Shown: positions 40,632-48,123 of the stretch, piece by piece
How positions within the stretch are numbered: position 1 is the first letter of the stretch
Layout: the number at the start of each line of letters is the position of its first letter
Source: Frankiales bacterium
GTDB taxonomy: Bacteria; Actinomycetota; Actinomycetes; S36-B12; CAIYMF01
Length of the DNA stretch: 64,000 nt
Direction of reading: 5' to 3'
Assembly (NCBI GenBank): GCA_016125335.1
Contig: WGLY01000022.1
Coordinates: forward strand, 1-64,000
The notes under the pieces: model-generated
The model's database searches: none
What the model was told of the DNA's origin: nothing
What the model saw: only the letters and a program-made list of their open reading frames with translations
Position numbers and translations under genes: made by a program

Positions 40632-42197
40632 ATGACCGACCTGCCCCCGGCCCGGCTGTGGGCCGACCGTCTCCGCCACTGGGCGGACGTGCAGCCGGAC
40701 GCGCACTGCGTGACCTACCAGGACCAGCGCTACACCTGGGCGGAGTGGTACGAGCGCGTGCGCCGGGTCGCCGGTGGCCTGGCGGCGCTGGGGGTTCGGC
40801 GCGGGGACCGCGTCGCTAGCATCGACATGAACAACCTGTCCACGGTCGAGACCACCAACGCGGCCGCCCTGCTCGGCGCGGCGCACGTGATCGTGAACTT
40901 CCGCCTCTTCGGCGACCAGCTGGCGTACGTGCTCGCCGACAGCGCGCCGCGGGTGGTGCTCGTGGGCGCCGAGTTCGCCGACGGCCTCGCGGCCGTGCGC
41001 GACCGGCTGCCCAGCATCGAGCGCGTGATCGTGGTCGGCGGCGACGCCGACGAGTACCAGGCGTGGGTCGACGGCTCCGAGCCGGCCGACCAGGCCCCCG
41101 ACGTCGAGCCGACCGACACCGTGATCGTCATGTACTCGTCGGGCACCACCGGGCATCCCAAGGGCGTCGAGCTCACCCACGCCGGCATGAACGCCCACAG
41201 CGAGCACAACAACGCCTACTTCCGGTTCGCGCCCGGGGTGACCAGCCTCGCCGCCATGCCGCTCTTCCACGTGGGCGGCACGTCCTACGTGCAGATCGGC
41301 ATGCACTGGGGTGCGTCCACGGTGATGCTGCGCGAAGTCGCCCCGGCCGCGATGTTCCGCGCCATCGCCGAGGGAGCCGACCGGCTGTTCCTCGTGCCCG
41401 CCGTGGTGGCCGGCGTGCTCGACGGCGGCGACGCCGCGATCGCCGCCTTCGGCGGCCTGCGCTGCTTCTGCTACGGCGCCTCGCCGATGCCGTTGCCTCT
41501 GCTGCGCCGGGCGCTCGGCACGTGGCCCGACGTCGAGTTCTCTCAGGTGTACGGCATGACCGAGTTCGGCGGCGTCGTGACGACGCTGAGCCCGGAGGCC
41601 CACCGCGACCCCGACCACCCCGAGCGCCTCACCTCCGCCGGACGCCCGGTGGAGGGGGTCGAGGTCCGGGTCGTCGACCCCGTGACGCTGCGCGACGTCG
41701 AGCCGGGCAGCACCGGCGAGCTGTGGTTCCGCACCGACCAGACGATGAAGGGCTACCTCGGCAAGCCGGAGGCGACCGCCGAGACCATCACCGCGGACGG
41801 CTGGCTGCGCACCGGCGACCTCGGCCGGGTGGACTCCGGCGGCTTCGTCTTCGTGCTCGACCGGCTCAAGGACATGATCGTGACGGGCGGGGAGAACGTG
41901 TACAGCCCCGAGGTGGAGAACGTGCTCGCGGCCCATCCGCAGGTGGCCGAGGTCGCCGTGTTCGGCATCCCCCACCCGCAGTGGGTGGAGACCGTGCACG
42001 CGGTGGTCGTGCCCCGGCCCGGCGAGACGCTCGACCCCGATGAGGTGATCGCGTTCGCCCGCGAGCGCCTCGCCCACTTCAAGTGCCCCACCACCGTCGA
42101 GGTGGTGGCGGCGCTGCCGCGCAACCCCTCCGGCAAGATCCTCAAGCGCGACCTGCGCGCCCCGCACTGGGCCGGCCGAGAGTCCGCGATCAGCTGA
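40632..42197 (+). CDS. Acyl-CoA synthetase (AMP-forming)
   Basis: A 521-residue adenylate-forming enzyme that activates a carboxylic acid to its CoA thioester. The AMP site A3 motif is VIVMYSSGTTGHPKGVEL; A5 is SQVYGMTEFGG, A7-A8 are WLRTGDLGRVD and RLKDMIVTGGENVYS, and A10 is PRNPSGKILKRDL with the catalytic Lys. Chain preference is not evident; medium- or long-chain fatty acids are likely. The ATG at 40632 is preceded by GAGGGAG. It is a single gene divergent from the VOC gene. Confidence 0.92.
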   Translation: MTDLPPARLWADRLRHWADVQPDAHCVTYQDQRYTWAEWYERVRRVAGGLAALGVRRGDRVASIDMNNLSTVETTNAAALLGAAHVIVNFRLFGDQLAYVLADSAPRVVLVGAEFADGLAAVRDRLPSIERVIVVGGDADEYQAWVDGSEPADQAPDVEPTDTVIVMYSSGTTGHPKGVELTHAGMNAHSEHNNAYFRFAPGVTSLAAMPLFHVGGTSYVQIGMHWGASTVMLREVAPAAMFRAIAEGADRLFLVPAVVAGVLDGGDAAIAAFGGLRCFCYGASPMPLPLLRRALGTWPDVEFSQVYGMTEFGGVVTTLSPEAHRDPDHPERLTSAGRPVEGVEVRVVDPVTLRDVEPGSTGELWFRTDQTMKGYLGKPEATAETITADGWLRTGDLGRVDSGGFVFVLDRLKDMIVTGGENVYSPEVENVLAAHPQVAEVAVFGIPHPQWVETVHAVVVPRPGETLDPDEVIAFARERLAHFKCPTTVEVVAALPRNPSGKILKRDLRAPHWAGRESAIS

Positions 42198-42309
42198 GAA
42201 CGTGCGCTCCGCCGCCGCGGAGCCACACCAGGGGTTCCTCGATCACCCGCTCACTCCGCAGTCCTCTGCGGACGTCGGCGCCTCCTATCCCACCTGACAG
42301 ACAACTGCG

Positions 42310-42340
42310 TTGACTATTCAGGAATTGGTCAACTAAGTTG
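42310..42340 (+). promoter_or_regulatory. Promoter with operator-like palindrome ahead of the cupin gene
   Basis: TTGACT (42310-42315) and TAAGTT (42334-42339), 18 bases apart, form a near-consensus promoter in an unusually AT-rich patch. The palindrome CAACTAAGTTG (42330-42340) covers the -10 box, and GTTGAC (42309-42314) and GTCAAC (42328-42333) form another inverted pair across the spacer. A repressor bound here would block polymerase. The MarR gene 0.5 kb away is a candidate. Confidence 0.6.
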
Positions 42341-42416
42341 CTCGTCTGTACTCGTGCTGCGCGGCGGGATCTCGTTCGGGCTGCGGCCCAGCACGGCCTC
42401 GAGAAGGGATGACGAC

Positions 42417-42809
42417 ATGTCACTGGACACCACGTGCAGCGTGGTCGCGCTCGACAACGCACGCACTGTCACCACACCTGCCGCAGTCATGCGCACCTAC
42501 GCCGCGCCGTCCGGGCCCGCGACGGCCTCCGTGGCGGTCTGGCGCACCGAGATGAGCCCCGACGCGACCGGCCCGCTGCACGTCGTGAGCGAGGACCAGG
42601 TCATGGTCGTCATCGACGGCAGCCTGAGCGTCGAGCTCGCAGACTCGAGCGAGGGCCTCGGCGCCGGGTCGGCCGTGGTGCTCCCTGCCGGCATCCCGCG
42701 CCGCGTGACGGCGGGTCCCGACGGCGCCGTCGTCGTGGTCGCATCACGACCCGGGGCTACTGCCCGCGTCGGGGACGGCGACCCCGTCGTCGTCCCCTGG
42801 GCGTCCTGA
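42417..42809 (+). CDS. Cupin-domain protein
   Basis: A 130-residue single cupin. The first motif is seen in GPLHVVSEDQVMVVIDGSLSV (as GPLHVVSEDQ and VMVVIDGSLSV) with a His and Glu, and the second around GSAVVLPAGIPRRVTAG. It lacks some of the usual metal-binding His residues, so it may bind a ligand without metal. AAGGGA lies about ten bases before the ATG at 42417. It is driven by a promoter with a palindrome over the -10 box and ends at a strong hairpin shared with the convergent MarR gene. Likely a small-molecule sensor or isomerase; undetermined. Confidence 0.78.
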   Translation: MSLDTTCSVVALDNARTVTTPAAVMRTYAAPSGPATASVAVWRTEMSPDATGPLHVVSEDQVMVVIDGSLSVELADSSEGLGAGSAVVLPAGIPRRVTAGPDGAVVVVASRPGATARVGDGDPVVVPWAS

Positions 42810-42881
42810 CGCGGACATCAGCCCCGAGCGGAGCCGCCCGCGTCGCGCACCGTGACCGGGCCGGCTTCGTGCGGTGGGACG

Positions 42882-42911
42882 GGCGGAGGGGGCACCGGCT
42901 CCCCCTCCGCC
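42882..42911. terminator. Bidirectional terminator between cupin and MarR genes
   Basis: GGCGGAGGGGG (42882-42892) pairs perfectly with CCCCCTCCGCC (42901-42911) across an eight-base loop, in the gap between two convergent genes. Confidence 0.8.
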
Positions 42912-42930
42912 TGGCTCTCGGCCGGATACG

Positions 42931-43386
42931 TCACCAGCCGGGGCGCACCGGCGGGAGCTCCCCCTCGTTCTCCGCCCGCACGATGGTCTCCAGCGATCCG
43001 AGCAGGGCACGCATGTCGCCCGCTCCCACGTGCTTGCGCCAGCGGCGCTCGAGGTCGCCCTGGATGCGCATCGAGGCAGCGACCGCCGCGCGCCCGCGTC
43101 GGGTCAGGACCAGCGGCCGGTTGCGCGCGTCCACGGGATCGGTCCCCGGCTCGAGGTAGCCGGTGTCGAGCAGGTGCTGCACGACACGGGCGGCGCCCTG
43201 CTTGGTCATCCCCAGACCGACGGCGAGCTGGCTCGCGGTCGCCTCGCCACGGCTCACGGCGTTGAGCGCATACCCGTGCGCCGGCCGGATCTCGGGGAAC
43301 CCGGCAAGCTCGAGCTCCTGGTGGAGCTCCTCGAGGCCCGTGCGCAGCGCCATCGAGAGGAGGCGCACCAGAGGGATCTCGCTCAC
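42931..43386 (-). CDS. MarR-family transcriptional regulator
   Basis: A 151-residue winged-helix regulator. The helix-turn-helix is EATASQLAVGLGMTKQGAAR followed by VVQHLLDTGYLEPGTDPVDARNR (in parts) and the wing RPLVLTRRGRAAV. N- and C-terminal helices form the dimer interface. The GTG at 43386 is preceded by GGGAGCG. The transcript seems to start at an ATG of a nine-residue micro-ORF 34 bases upstream. It converges with the cupin gene, whose promoter it may repress, and lies upstream of the MFS exporter on the other side; ligand unknown. Confidence 0.9.
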   Translation of the reverse strand: MSEIPLVRLLSMALRTGLEELHQELELAGFPEIRPAHGYALNAVSRGEATASQLAVGLGMTKQGAARVVQHLLDTGYLEPGTDPVDARNRPLVLTRRGRAAVAASMRIQGDLERRWRKHVGAGDMRALLGSLETIVRAENEGELPPVRPGW

Positions 43387-43390
43387 GGTC

Positions 43391-43420
43391 TCACGCTCCC
43401 GATCGCACGTCGTCGCTCAT
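43391..43420 (-). CDS. Leaderless nine-residue micro-ORF before MarR gene
   Basis: On the minus strand ATG 43420 encodes MSDDVRSGA and stops at TGA, four bases before the MarR GTG and in another frame. TAGGGT (43432-43427) lies exactly six bases before the ATG, and TTGACC (43456-43451) is 18 bases further up. The mRNA should therefore begin at this ATG. Stop-to-start spacing suggests that terminating ribosomes reinitiate at MarR. Confidence 0.45.
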   Translation of the reverse strand: MSDDVRSGA

Positions 43421-43426
43421 GCACCG

Positions 43427-43456
43427 ACCCTAGGCAGCGGCGAGGATGATGGTCAA
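43427..43456 (-). promoter_or_regulatory. MarR gene promoter TTGACC-N18-TAGGGT
   Basis: On the minus strand the -35 TTGACC (43456-43451) and -10 TAGGGT (43432-43427) are 18 bases apart. The GGTCAAC core (forward 43451-43457) is also present in the cupin promoter (42327-42333), hinting at a shared regulator. Confidence 0.55.
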
Positions 43457-43538
43457 CATGGCTGTCGATCTCTGAGCACGCCGGCAACCGGCGTCCGTGA
43501 GGAGGGCGCGACGGACCGCCCGGTCGGGCGTCCCGCTC

Positions 43539-44735
43539 TCAGGCTCCGGGGACGGCGTCGGGGGCCTCGTGGCGGGCGACACGGAACCAGCCCGCGAGCA
43601 GCGGTACGACGAGCAGCACGGGCACGAGCACCGCGAAGGCCCAGCGCCACGAGGAGCCCTGCGCCACGCCGCCGATCAGCGGCACGCCCACGACGAAGCC
43701 GACGTAGTTGAAGACGTTCACGCGCGCGACGGCCAGGCCGCTGGAGGTCTTGTCGTGCGAGGCCGCTGCCGTGAACGCGAGGGGGATCGCCGGGCAGATC
43801 CCCAGGCCCAGCACGGCGAACGCCAGGATCGCCAGCGGCGCGTTGGGCGCGACCGCGATCCCCACCGCGGCCACGACACCCACCAGCCCGCCCACGCGCA
43901 CGAGCGGCACCGGCCCGATACGGTCGACGGTGCGGTTGACGATGATCCGGCCGGCCACCGTCATGATCGTGTACGCCGCGAAGCTCAGCGCCGCGACGGA
44001 CTCGGTGGAGCCCAGCCCCTTGTTGAGGTACTCCGCGCCGAACGTGGAGGCGCCGGAGTCCGCGATGTAGACGCACATCAGGGCGATGCCCACGAGCAGC
44101 ACGGGCCGCCAGTGGATCACCGCGGTCTCGGACGAGAGCTCCTGCGGCGTGGGGTGCCCGGGCAGCAGCCACCGGCCGACCGCCACCTGTACGGGGATGA
44201 GCAGCACAGCGACGATCAGGAAGAAGACGCCCAGCGAGAGCGACGTCCCGGCCGCCGCGCTGGCGAGCAGCGCGCCGACGAAGCCGGCGAGGCTCCACGT
44301 GGCGTAGAAGCCGGCCACCAGTGAGCGGCCCATGTCGTCCTGAACCCGCACGCCGGCGATGTTCATCGAGGCGTCCACCGCACCGAGACCGAAGCCGATC
44401 ACCGCGAGCCCCACGAGCAGCACCGGCACGTCGGGCGCGAACCCGACCACCACCAGGGCGAGCGGGACGACCGGGCCCATCACGCGCAGCACCGCGCGGC
44501 TCCCGCGCCGCTCCACGAAAGAGCCGGCCACCACGCTGCCGACGCCGGCGATGATCGGCACGAGCGCCACCAGGATCGTGAGGGTGCCGTCATCGAGGCC
44601 GAACTTGTCCTGGAGCGCCGGGATGCGGGTGACCAGCACCGCGAAGCTGATGCCCTGGCCCACGTAGGCGACGGTGACGGCGAGCCGCGCCAGCCGCAGG
44701 GCCGCGCCGGTGGTGGTGCCGGTGGAGGTCGTCAC
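43539..44735 (-). CDS. MFS transporter
   Basis: A 398-residue major-facilitator permease with about 12 membrane helices. The N-half has LAVTVAYVGQGISFAVLVTR and VVAGSFVERRGSRAVLRVMG, the loop 2-3 motif; GFGLGAVDASMNIAGVRVQ is characteristic of a subgroup related to FucP- or YbjJ-type carriers. The C-half has GRIIVNRTVDRIGPVPLVRV. It is probably an exporter or sugar-like transporter. GTG at 44735 follows CAGGGT plus seven bases. It lies behind the MarR gene on the same strand but is read before it, so it has its own promoter. Confidence 0.9.
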   Translation of the reverse strand: MTTSTGTTTGAALRLARLAVTVAYVGQGISFAVLVTRIPALQDKFGLDDGTLTILVALVPIIAGVGSVVAGSFVERRGSRAVLRVMGPVVPLALVVVGFAPDVPVLLVGLAVIGFGLGAVDASMNIAGVRVQDDMGRSLVAGFYATWSLAGFVGALLASAAAGTSLSLGVFFLIVAVLLIPVQVAVGRWLLPGHPTPQELSSETAVIHWRPVLLVGIALMCVYIADSGASTFGAEYLNKGLGSTESVAALSFAAYTIMTVAGRIIVNRTVDRIGPVPLVRVGGLVGVVAAVGIAVAPNAPLAILAFAVLGLGICPAIPLAFTAAASHDKTSSGLAVARVNVFNYVGFVVGVPLIGGVAQGSSWRWAFAVLVPVLLVVPLLAGWFRVARHEAPDAVPGA

Positions 44736-44855
44736 GGCGGCGACCCTGCCACACCTCGGGGGGCCGCACGCCATGACCCGCGGGATCGGCTCCGGCCGTG
44801 CCCTCGGTCGCCCGACCGGGCGGCGGGTGTCGGCGTCCTGGGGGATGATCCCCGG

Positions 44856-46037
44856 GTGACGCGCGTGCTGACGATCCTCGGTTCCGGCGAGACGAGCCCC
44901 ACGATGGTGACGCCGCACCAGCGGCTGTTCGCCCGGCTCGGCCCGGACACGCGTGCCGTGCTGCTCGACTCGCCCTACGGCTTCCAGGAGAACGCCGACG
45001 AGCTCACCGAGAAGGCGCAGCAGTACTTCCGCGAGAGCGTGGGGCGCGAGGTGGGGGTGGTCAGCTTCCGCTCCGCGCCGCCGGCCGACCCGCTCGCGCA
45101 CGCGCAGGAGATGGCCCGGCTGCGCGCCGCCGACTGGGTCTTCGCCGGCCCCGGGTCGCCGTCGTACGCGCTGCGCACGTGGGCCGGCAGCGCCGTGCCG
45201 GAGGCGCTGCACGACCGGCTCGCCGAGGGCGGCGCGGTCACCTTCGCCTCGGCCGCGGCCCTCACCCTCGGCCTGGTGACGATCCCCGTCTACGAGGTCT
45301 ACAAGGTGGGCGAGTCGCCCTACTGGCTCGAGGGGCTCGACGTCCTCGGCCGTGCCACCGGCCTGCGCGCGGCCGTCGTCCCGCACTGGAACAACGCCGA
45401 GGGCGGCACCCACGACACCCGCTTCTGCTGGCAGGGCGAGCGCCGCCTGCGCATGCTCGAGGACCAGCTGCCCGACGACGCGTTCGTCCTCGGCGTGGAC
45501 GAGCACACCGGCCTGGTGGTCGACCTCGACTCCGGCGCGTGCGAGGTGGTCGGCCGGGGCACCGCGGTGGTGCGCGTCCACGGCGACGAGTGGGTGGTAC
45601 CGGCCGGCGAGACGGTGTCCGTCGAGCAGATCGCCGAGCACGGTCGCAGCGCGGGCGCGGCCACGCCCGAACCGGTGGCGCCGGTGCCGGAGCCCCAGCT
45701 CTTCTTCCCGGACCAGGCGATCGACGACGCGCTCGCCGCGGGCGACGTCCGCACCCCGCTCGCCCTGGTGCTCGACACCCTCGACGACCCCGACGTCCCG
45801 CCGGAGGGGCTGCGCTGGGCCCGCTCCCGCCTCGCGCGGGCCGTGGCCGCGCTCGGCGACCCGGTCGACGTCACCGAGACGGTGCGCCCCCTCGTCGAGC
45901 TGCTGCTCGAGCTGCGGGCGCAGGCGCGGGCGGAGAAGCGCTGGGCCGAGAGCGACGCCGTGCGCGACGGCCTGGCCGCGGCCGGCATCGAGGTGCGCGA
46001 CACCCCGGACGGCGCCGAGTGGGAGGTACGCCGATGA
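44856..46037 (+). CDS. Peptidase S51-like domain fused to a CysRS C-terminal-like domain
   Basis: A 393-residue fusion not familiar to me. Residues 1-265 look like a class-I-glutaminase-fold S51 (cyanophycinase/dipeptidase E-like) domain: VLTILGSGETSPTMVTPHQR, VFAGPGSPSYALRTW, FASAAALTLG where the nucleophile elbow should be (Ser132, with Ala replacing the usual Gly), and VPHWNNAEGGTHDTRFC. After a Pro linker, residues 285-393 resemble the DALR and C-terminal part of cysteinyl-tRNA synthetase: DDALAAGDVRTPLALVLD and RAEKRWAESDAVRDGLAAAG then IEVRDTPDGAEW. The synthetase core is absent. Its stop overlaps the next S51 gene (ATGA). Confidence 0.8.
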   Translation: MTRVLTILGSGETSPTMVTPHQRLFARLGPDTRAVLLDSPYGFQENADELTEKAQQYFRESVGREVGVVSFRSAPPADPLAHAQEMARLRAADWVFAGPGSPSYALRTWAGSAVPEALHDRLAEGGAVTFASAAALTLGLVTIPVYEVYKVGESPYWLEGLDVLGRATGLRAAVVPHWNNAEGGTHDTRFCWQGERRLRMLEDQLPDDAFVLGVDEHTGLVVDLDSGACEVVGRGTAVVRVHGDEWVVPAGETVSVEQIAEHGRSAGAATPEPVAPVPEPQLFFPDQAIDDALAAGDVRTPLALVLDTLDDPDVPPEGLRWARSRLARAVAALGDPVDVTETVRPLVELLLELRAQARAEKRWAESDAVRDGLAAAGIEVRDTPDGAEWEVRR

Positions 46038-46759
46038 GCACGGGATCCGGGGACACCGCCGCAGGGCCGGGCCCGCTGGCGCTCGTGGGGTCCGGCGAGT
46101 ACCTGCCGGTGATGACCGCGATCGAGGGCGCGCTGATCGCCGGCCGCGCGCCCCGCTACGTGCAGCTGGCCACCGCGGCCGCGCCCGAGGGCGAGGAGTC
46201 GCTGGCCCGCTGGCACGCGCTGGGTCGCGAGCAGGCCGAGCGGCTCGGCGTCGAGCAGGTCGTGGTCGACGTGCGCGACCGCCACGACGCCGACGACCCG
46301 GCGATGGCCGCGCTGGTCGAGGGCGCCGGGCTGGTGTACCTGTCCGGCGGCAACCCGTCGTTCCTCGCCGACACCCTGCGCGGCACCGCCGTGTGGCAGG
46401 CGATCGTCGCCGCCCACGAGGCCGGCGCCGCGGTGGCCGGGTGCAGCGCCGGCGCGATGGCGATGTCGGACTGGGCGCCGCGCATGCGCGAGCTGCGCAG
46501 CGATCACCCCACCGGCCTCGGCCTGGTGCCCCACGTGCGGGTGATCCCGCACTTCGACCGCATGCTCGCCTGGGTGCCCGACATGCTGCGCAACGCCCTC
46601 CTGCGCCTGCCCGAGGGCACCACCCTGCTCGGCATCGACGAGGACACCGCGCTCGTCGGGGGGCCGCACGAGTGGGAGGTGCAGGGGCGACAGTCGGTCT
46701 GGGTGCTCGGCGACGGCTCGCGGGTGGAGCACCGCGCGGGCTCCCGCCTCACCACCTAG
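46034..46759 (+). CDS. Peptidase S51-like (cyanophycinase-fold) protein
   Basis: A 241-residue protein of the S51 fold. VGSGEYLPVMTAIE forms the first strand and loop, GLVYLSGGNPSFLADTL the oxyanion region, and AGCSAGAMAMSDW the nucleophile elbow with the catalytic Ser after Cys. Later PHFDRMLAW contains the catalytic His-Phe-Asp. Unlike its fused neighbour, all expected residues are present. The ATG overlaps the upstream stop (ATGA), so both are made from one mRNA. Substrates could be acyl-Asp or beta-Asp peptides, but this is not determined. Confidence 0.87.
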   Translation: MSTGSGDTAAGPGPLALVGSGEYLPVMTAIEGALIAGRAPRYVQLATAAAPEGEESLARWHALGREQAERLGVEQVVVDVRDRHDADDPAMAALVEGAGLVYLSGGNPSFLADTLRGTAVWQAIVAAHEAGAAVAGCSAGAMAMSDWAPRMRELRSDHPTGLGLVPHVRVIPHFDRMLAWVPDMLRNALLRLPEGTTLLGIDEDTALVGGPHEWEVQGRQSVWVLGDGSRVEHRAGSRLTT

Positions 46760-46793
46760 GACGCCGGCCCGCCTTCCGGCCGCGCGGCGGGCG

Positions 46794-46997
46794 TCAGTCC
46801 GGGTACGCCGACCCGCACGCCGGGCAGGTGGGCGCCGGGGCGTCGGCGATCCGCCCGCACTCGGGGCACACCCGGTCGAGCCAGCACGCGGGGTCGCCGC
46901 CCTCGGACACCGCCGGCAGCCTCGCGGCCGGGACGTCGGTGACGTGCAGGGGCGCCTGCGGCCCGCCGCCGCCGTCGGTCGCCCCGGGCCCGGTCAC
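46794..46997 (-). CDS. Small zinc-ribbon protein
   Basis: A 67-residue protein with a disordered Gly/Pro N-terminus and a C-terminal zinc ribbon, CPECGRIADAPAPTCPACGS (two CxxC pairs), plus an isolated Cys in DPACWLDRVC. It probably binds zinc and a protein or nucleic acid partner. The GTG overlaps the stop of the PAC2 gene (GTGA), so the two are co-translated. The partnership with a PAC2 protein may point to protein-turnover functions. Confidence 0.75.
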   Translation of the reverse strand: MTGPGATDGGGGPQAPLHVTDVPAARLPAVSEGGDPACWLDRVCPECGRIADAPAPTCPACGSAYPD

Positions 46998-47923
46998 TCC
47001 GAGCGGCCCTTGTCGTCGTCCATGTCGCGCAGGAACGCCTCGAGCTGCGCGGCGATCTCGTCGCCGCTGGGCAGCGGCTCGTCCGGCGCGAGGTCGGCGA
47101 GCGGGAGGGCCGACTCCGCGCCGCGCACCACGGCGTCGTACTGCTCCTCGAGGGCCCGCACGGCCTGCACGTTCTCGGGGTTGGTGGCCACCTGCGCGTC
47201 GATGTCCTGGTCGCTCTCGCGCGCCTGCTCCACCAGCGCCGCGAGGTCGAGCTCGAGGCCGCCGGCGGCGGCCACCTCGGTGAGCAGCGTGAGCGCCGCG
47301 CGGGGGAACTCCACCTGCGTGAGGTAGTGCGGCACGTGCACAGCGAAGCCCATCGCCTCGTGGCCGGCCTCGCCGAGCGCGAGCTCGAGGCCGCCGGCCA
47401 GGTGGCCGGGCACCTCGATCGCACCGACGAACGTGGGACGCCCGGCCACCAGGGCGGGGTCGTTCGCGTGGGCGGTGACGCCCACGGGCCGGGTGTGCGG
47501 CGCGGGCCAGGGGATCGCGTTCATGCCGATCACGCGGCGCACGCCGAACCGCTCCACCAGCCCCACCACAGCGGCGGTGAAGGCGCGCCAGCCGAAGTCC
47601 GGCTCGGGGCCGTGCAGCACCAGGAAGGGCGTGCCGCGCAGGTCGCGGAACTCCGTGAGCAGCAGCTCGGGGTAGTCGATGGAGGCGTAGTGGTCGGTGT
47701 CGAACACCAGCCGCGGGCGCCGGGCCCGGTAGTCGTACAGGGCGTCGATGTCGAAGGTGGCCACCGTCGCGTGCTCGTGGGTCGCCAGCAGGTGGGCCAC
47801 GGCCACCTGCCGCGCGGCGCCGGCGTCGAGGAACCCGGACAGCGCGTGCACGAGCACCGGGCGGCCGGGCTCGGCGCCGTCGGCGTGGATCTCGTACAGG
47901 CTCTCGGGGTCCATGGGGTCCAT
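46994..47923 (-). CDS. PAC2-family protein
   Basis: A 309-residue protein of the PAC2 (proteasome assembly chaperone 2) family, common in actinobacteria. Core segments are LVHALSGFLDAGAARQVAV, LVFDTDHYASIDYPEL, and FLVLHGPEPDFGWRAF with GMNAIPWPAPHTRPVGVTAH. The C-terminal part is a helical, acidic domain (LVEQARESDQDIDAQV) ending DMDDDKGRSE. It has no catalytic motif that I recognise; a chaperone or ATP-grasp partner role is assumed from the family. ATG 47923, with ATG 47914 as alternative. It is followed by the zinc-ribbon gene. Confidence 0.87.
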   Translation of the reverse strand: MDPMDPESLYEIHADGAEPGRPVLVHALSGFLDAGAARQVAVAHLLATHEHATVATFDIDALYDYRARRPRLVFDTDHYASIDYPELLLTEFRDLRGTPFLVLHGPEPDFGWRAFTAAVVGLVERFGVRRVIGMNAIPWPAPHTRPVGVTAHANDPALVAGRPTFVGAIEVPGHLAGGLELALGEAGHEAMGFAVHVPHYLTQVEFPRAALTLLTEVAAAGGLELDLAALVEQARESDQDIDAQVATNPENVQAVRALEEQYDAVVRGAESALPLADLAPDEPLPSGDEIAAQLEAFLRDMDDDKGRSE

Positions 47924-48123
47924 TCTCGCGCAGGGGGAACGCGCCCGCCCCCTCGCTCGTCGAGGAAGCGACGGCCGTCGAGCCCGCACGACGTGGTGCG
48001 GACCGGCGGTCGCCCACCGCGCGGCGGGCCGCGTCCGGTGCGGGCCGCGTCGCGGGCACCGCAGGCCGTACGTGCTCAACGTCGGACCGCCGCGGCCGGA
48101 TTCCCATGAGCGAGGATGACGTC

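Noticed and set aside
46034-46759. The two S51-type genes as a cyanophycin degradation locus
   Set aside because: No cyanophycin synthetase or isoaspartyl dipeptidase is in the window, and one of the two has a degenerate active site, so the pathway cannot be claimed.
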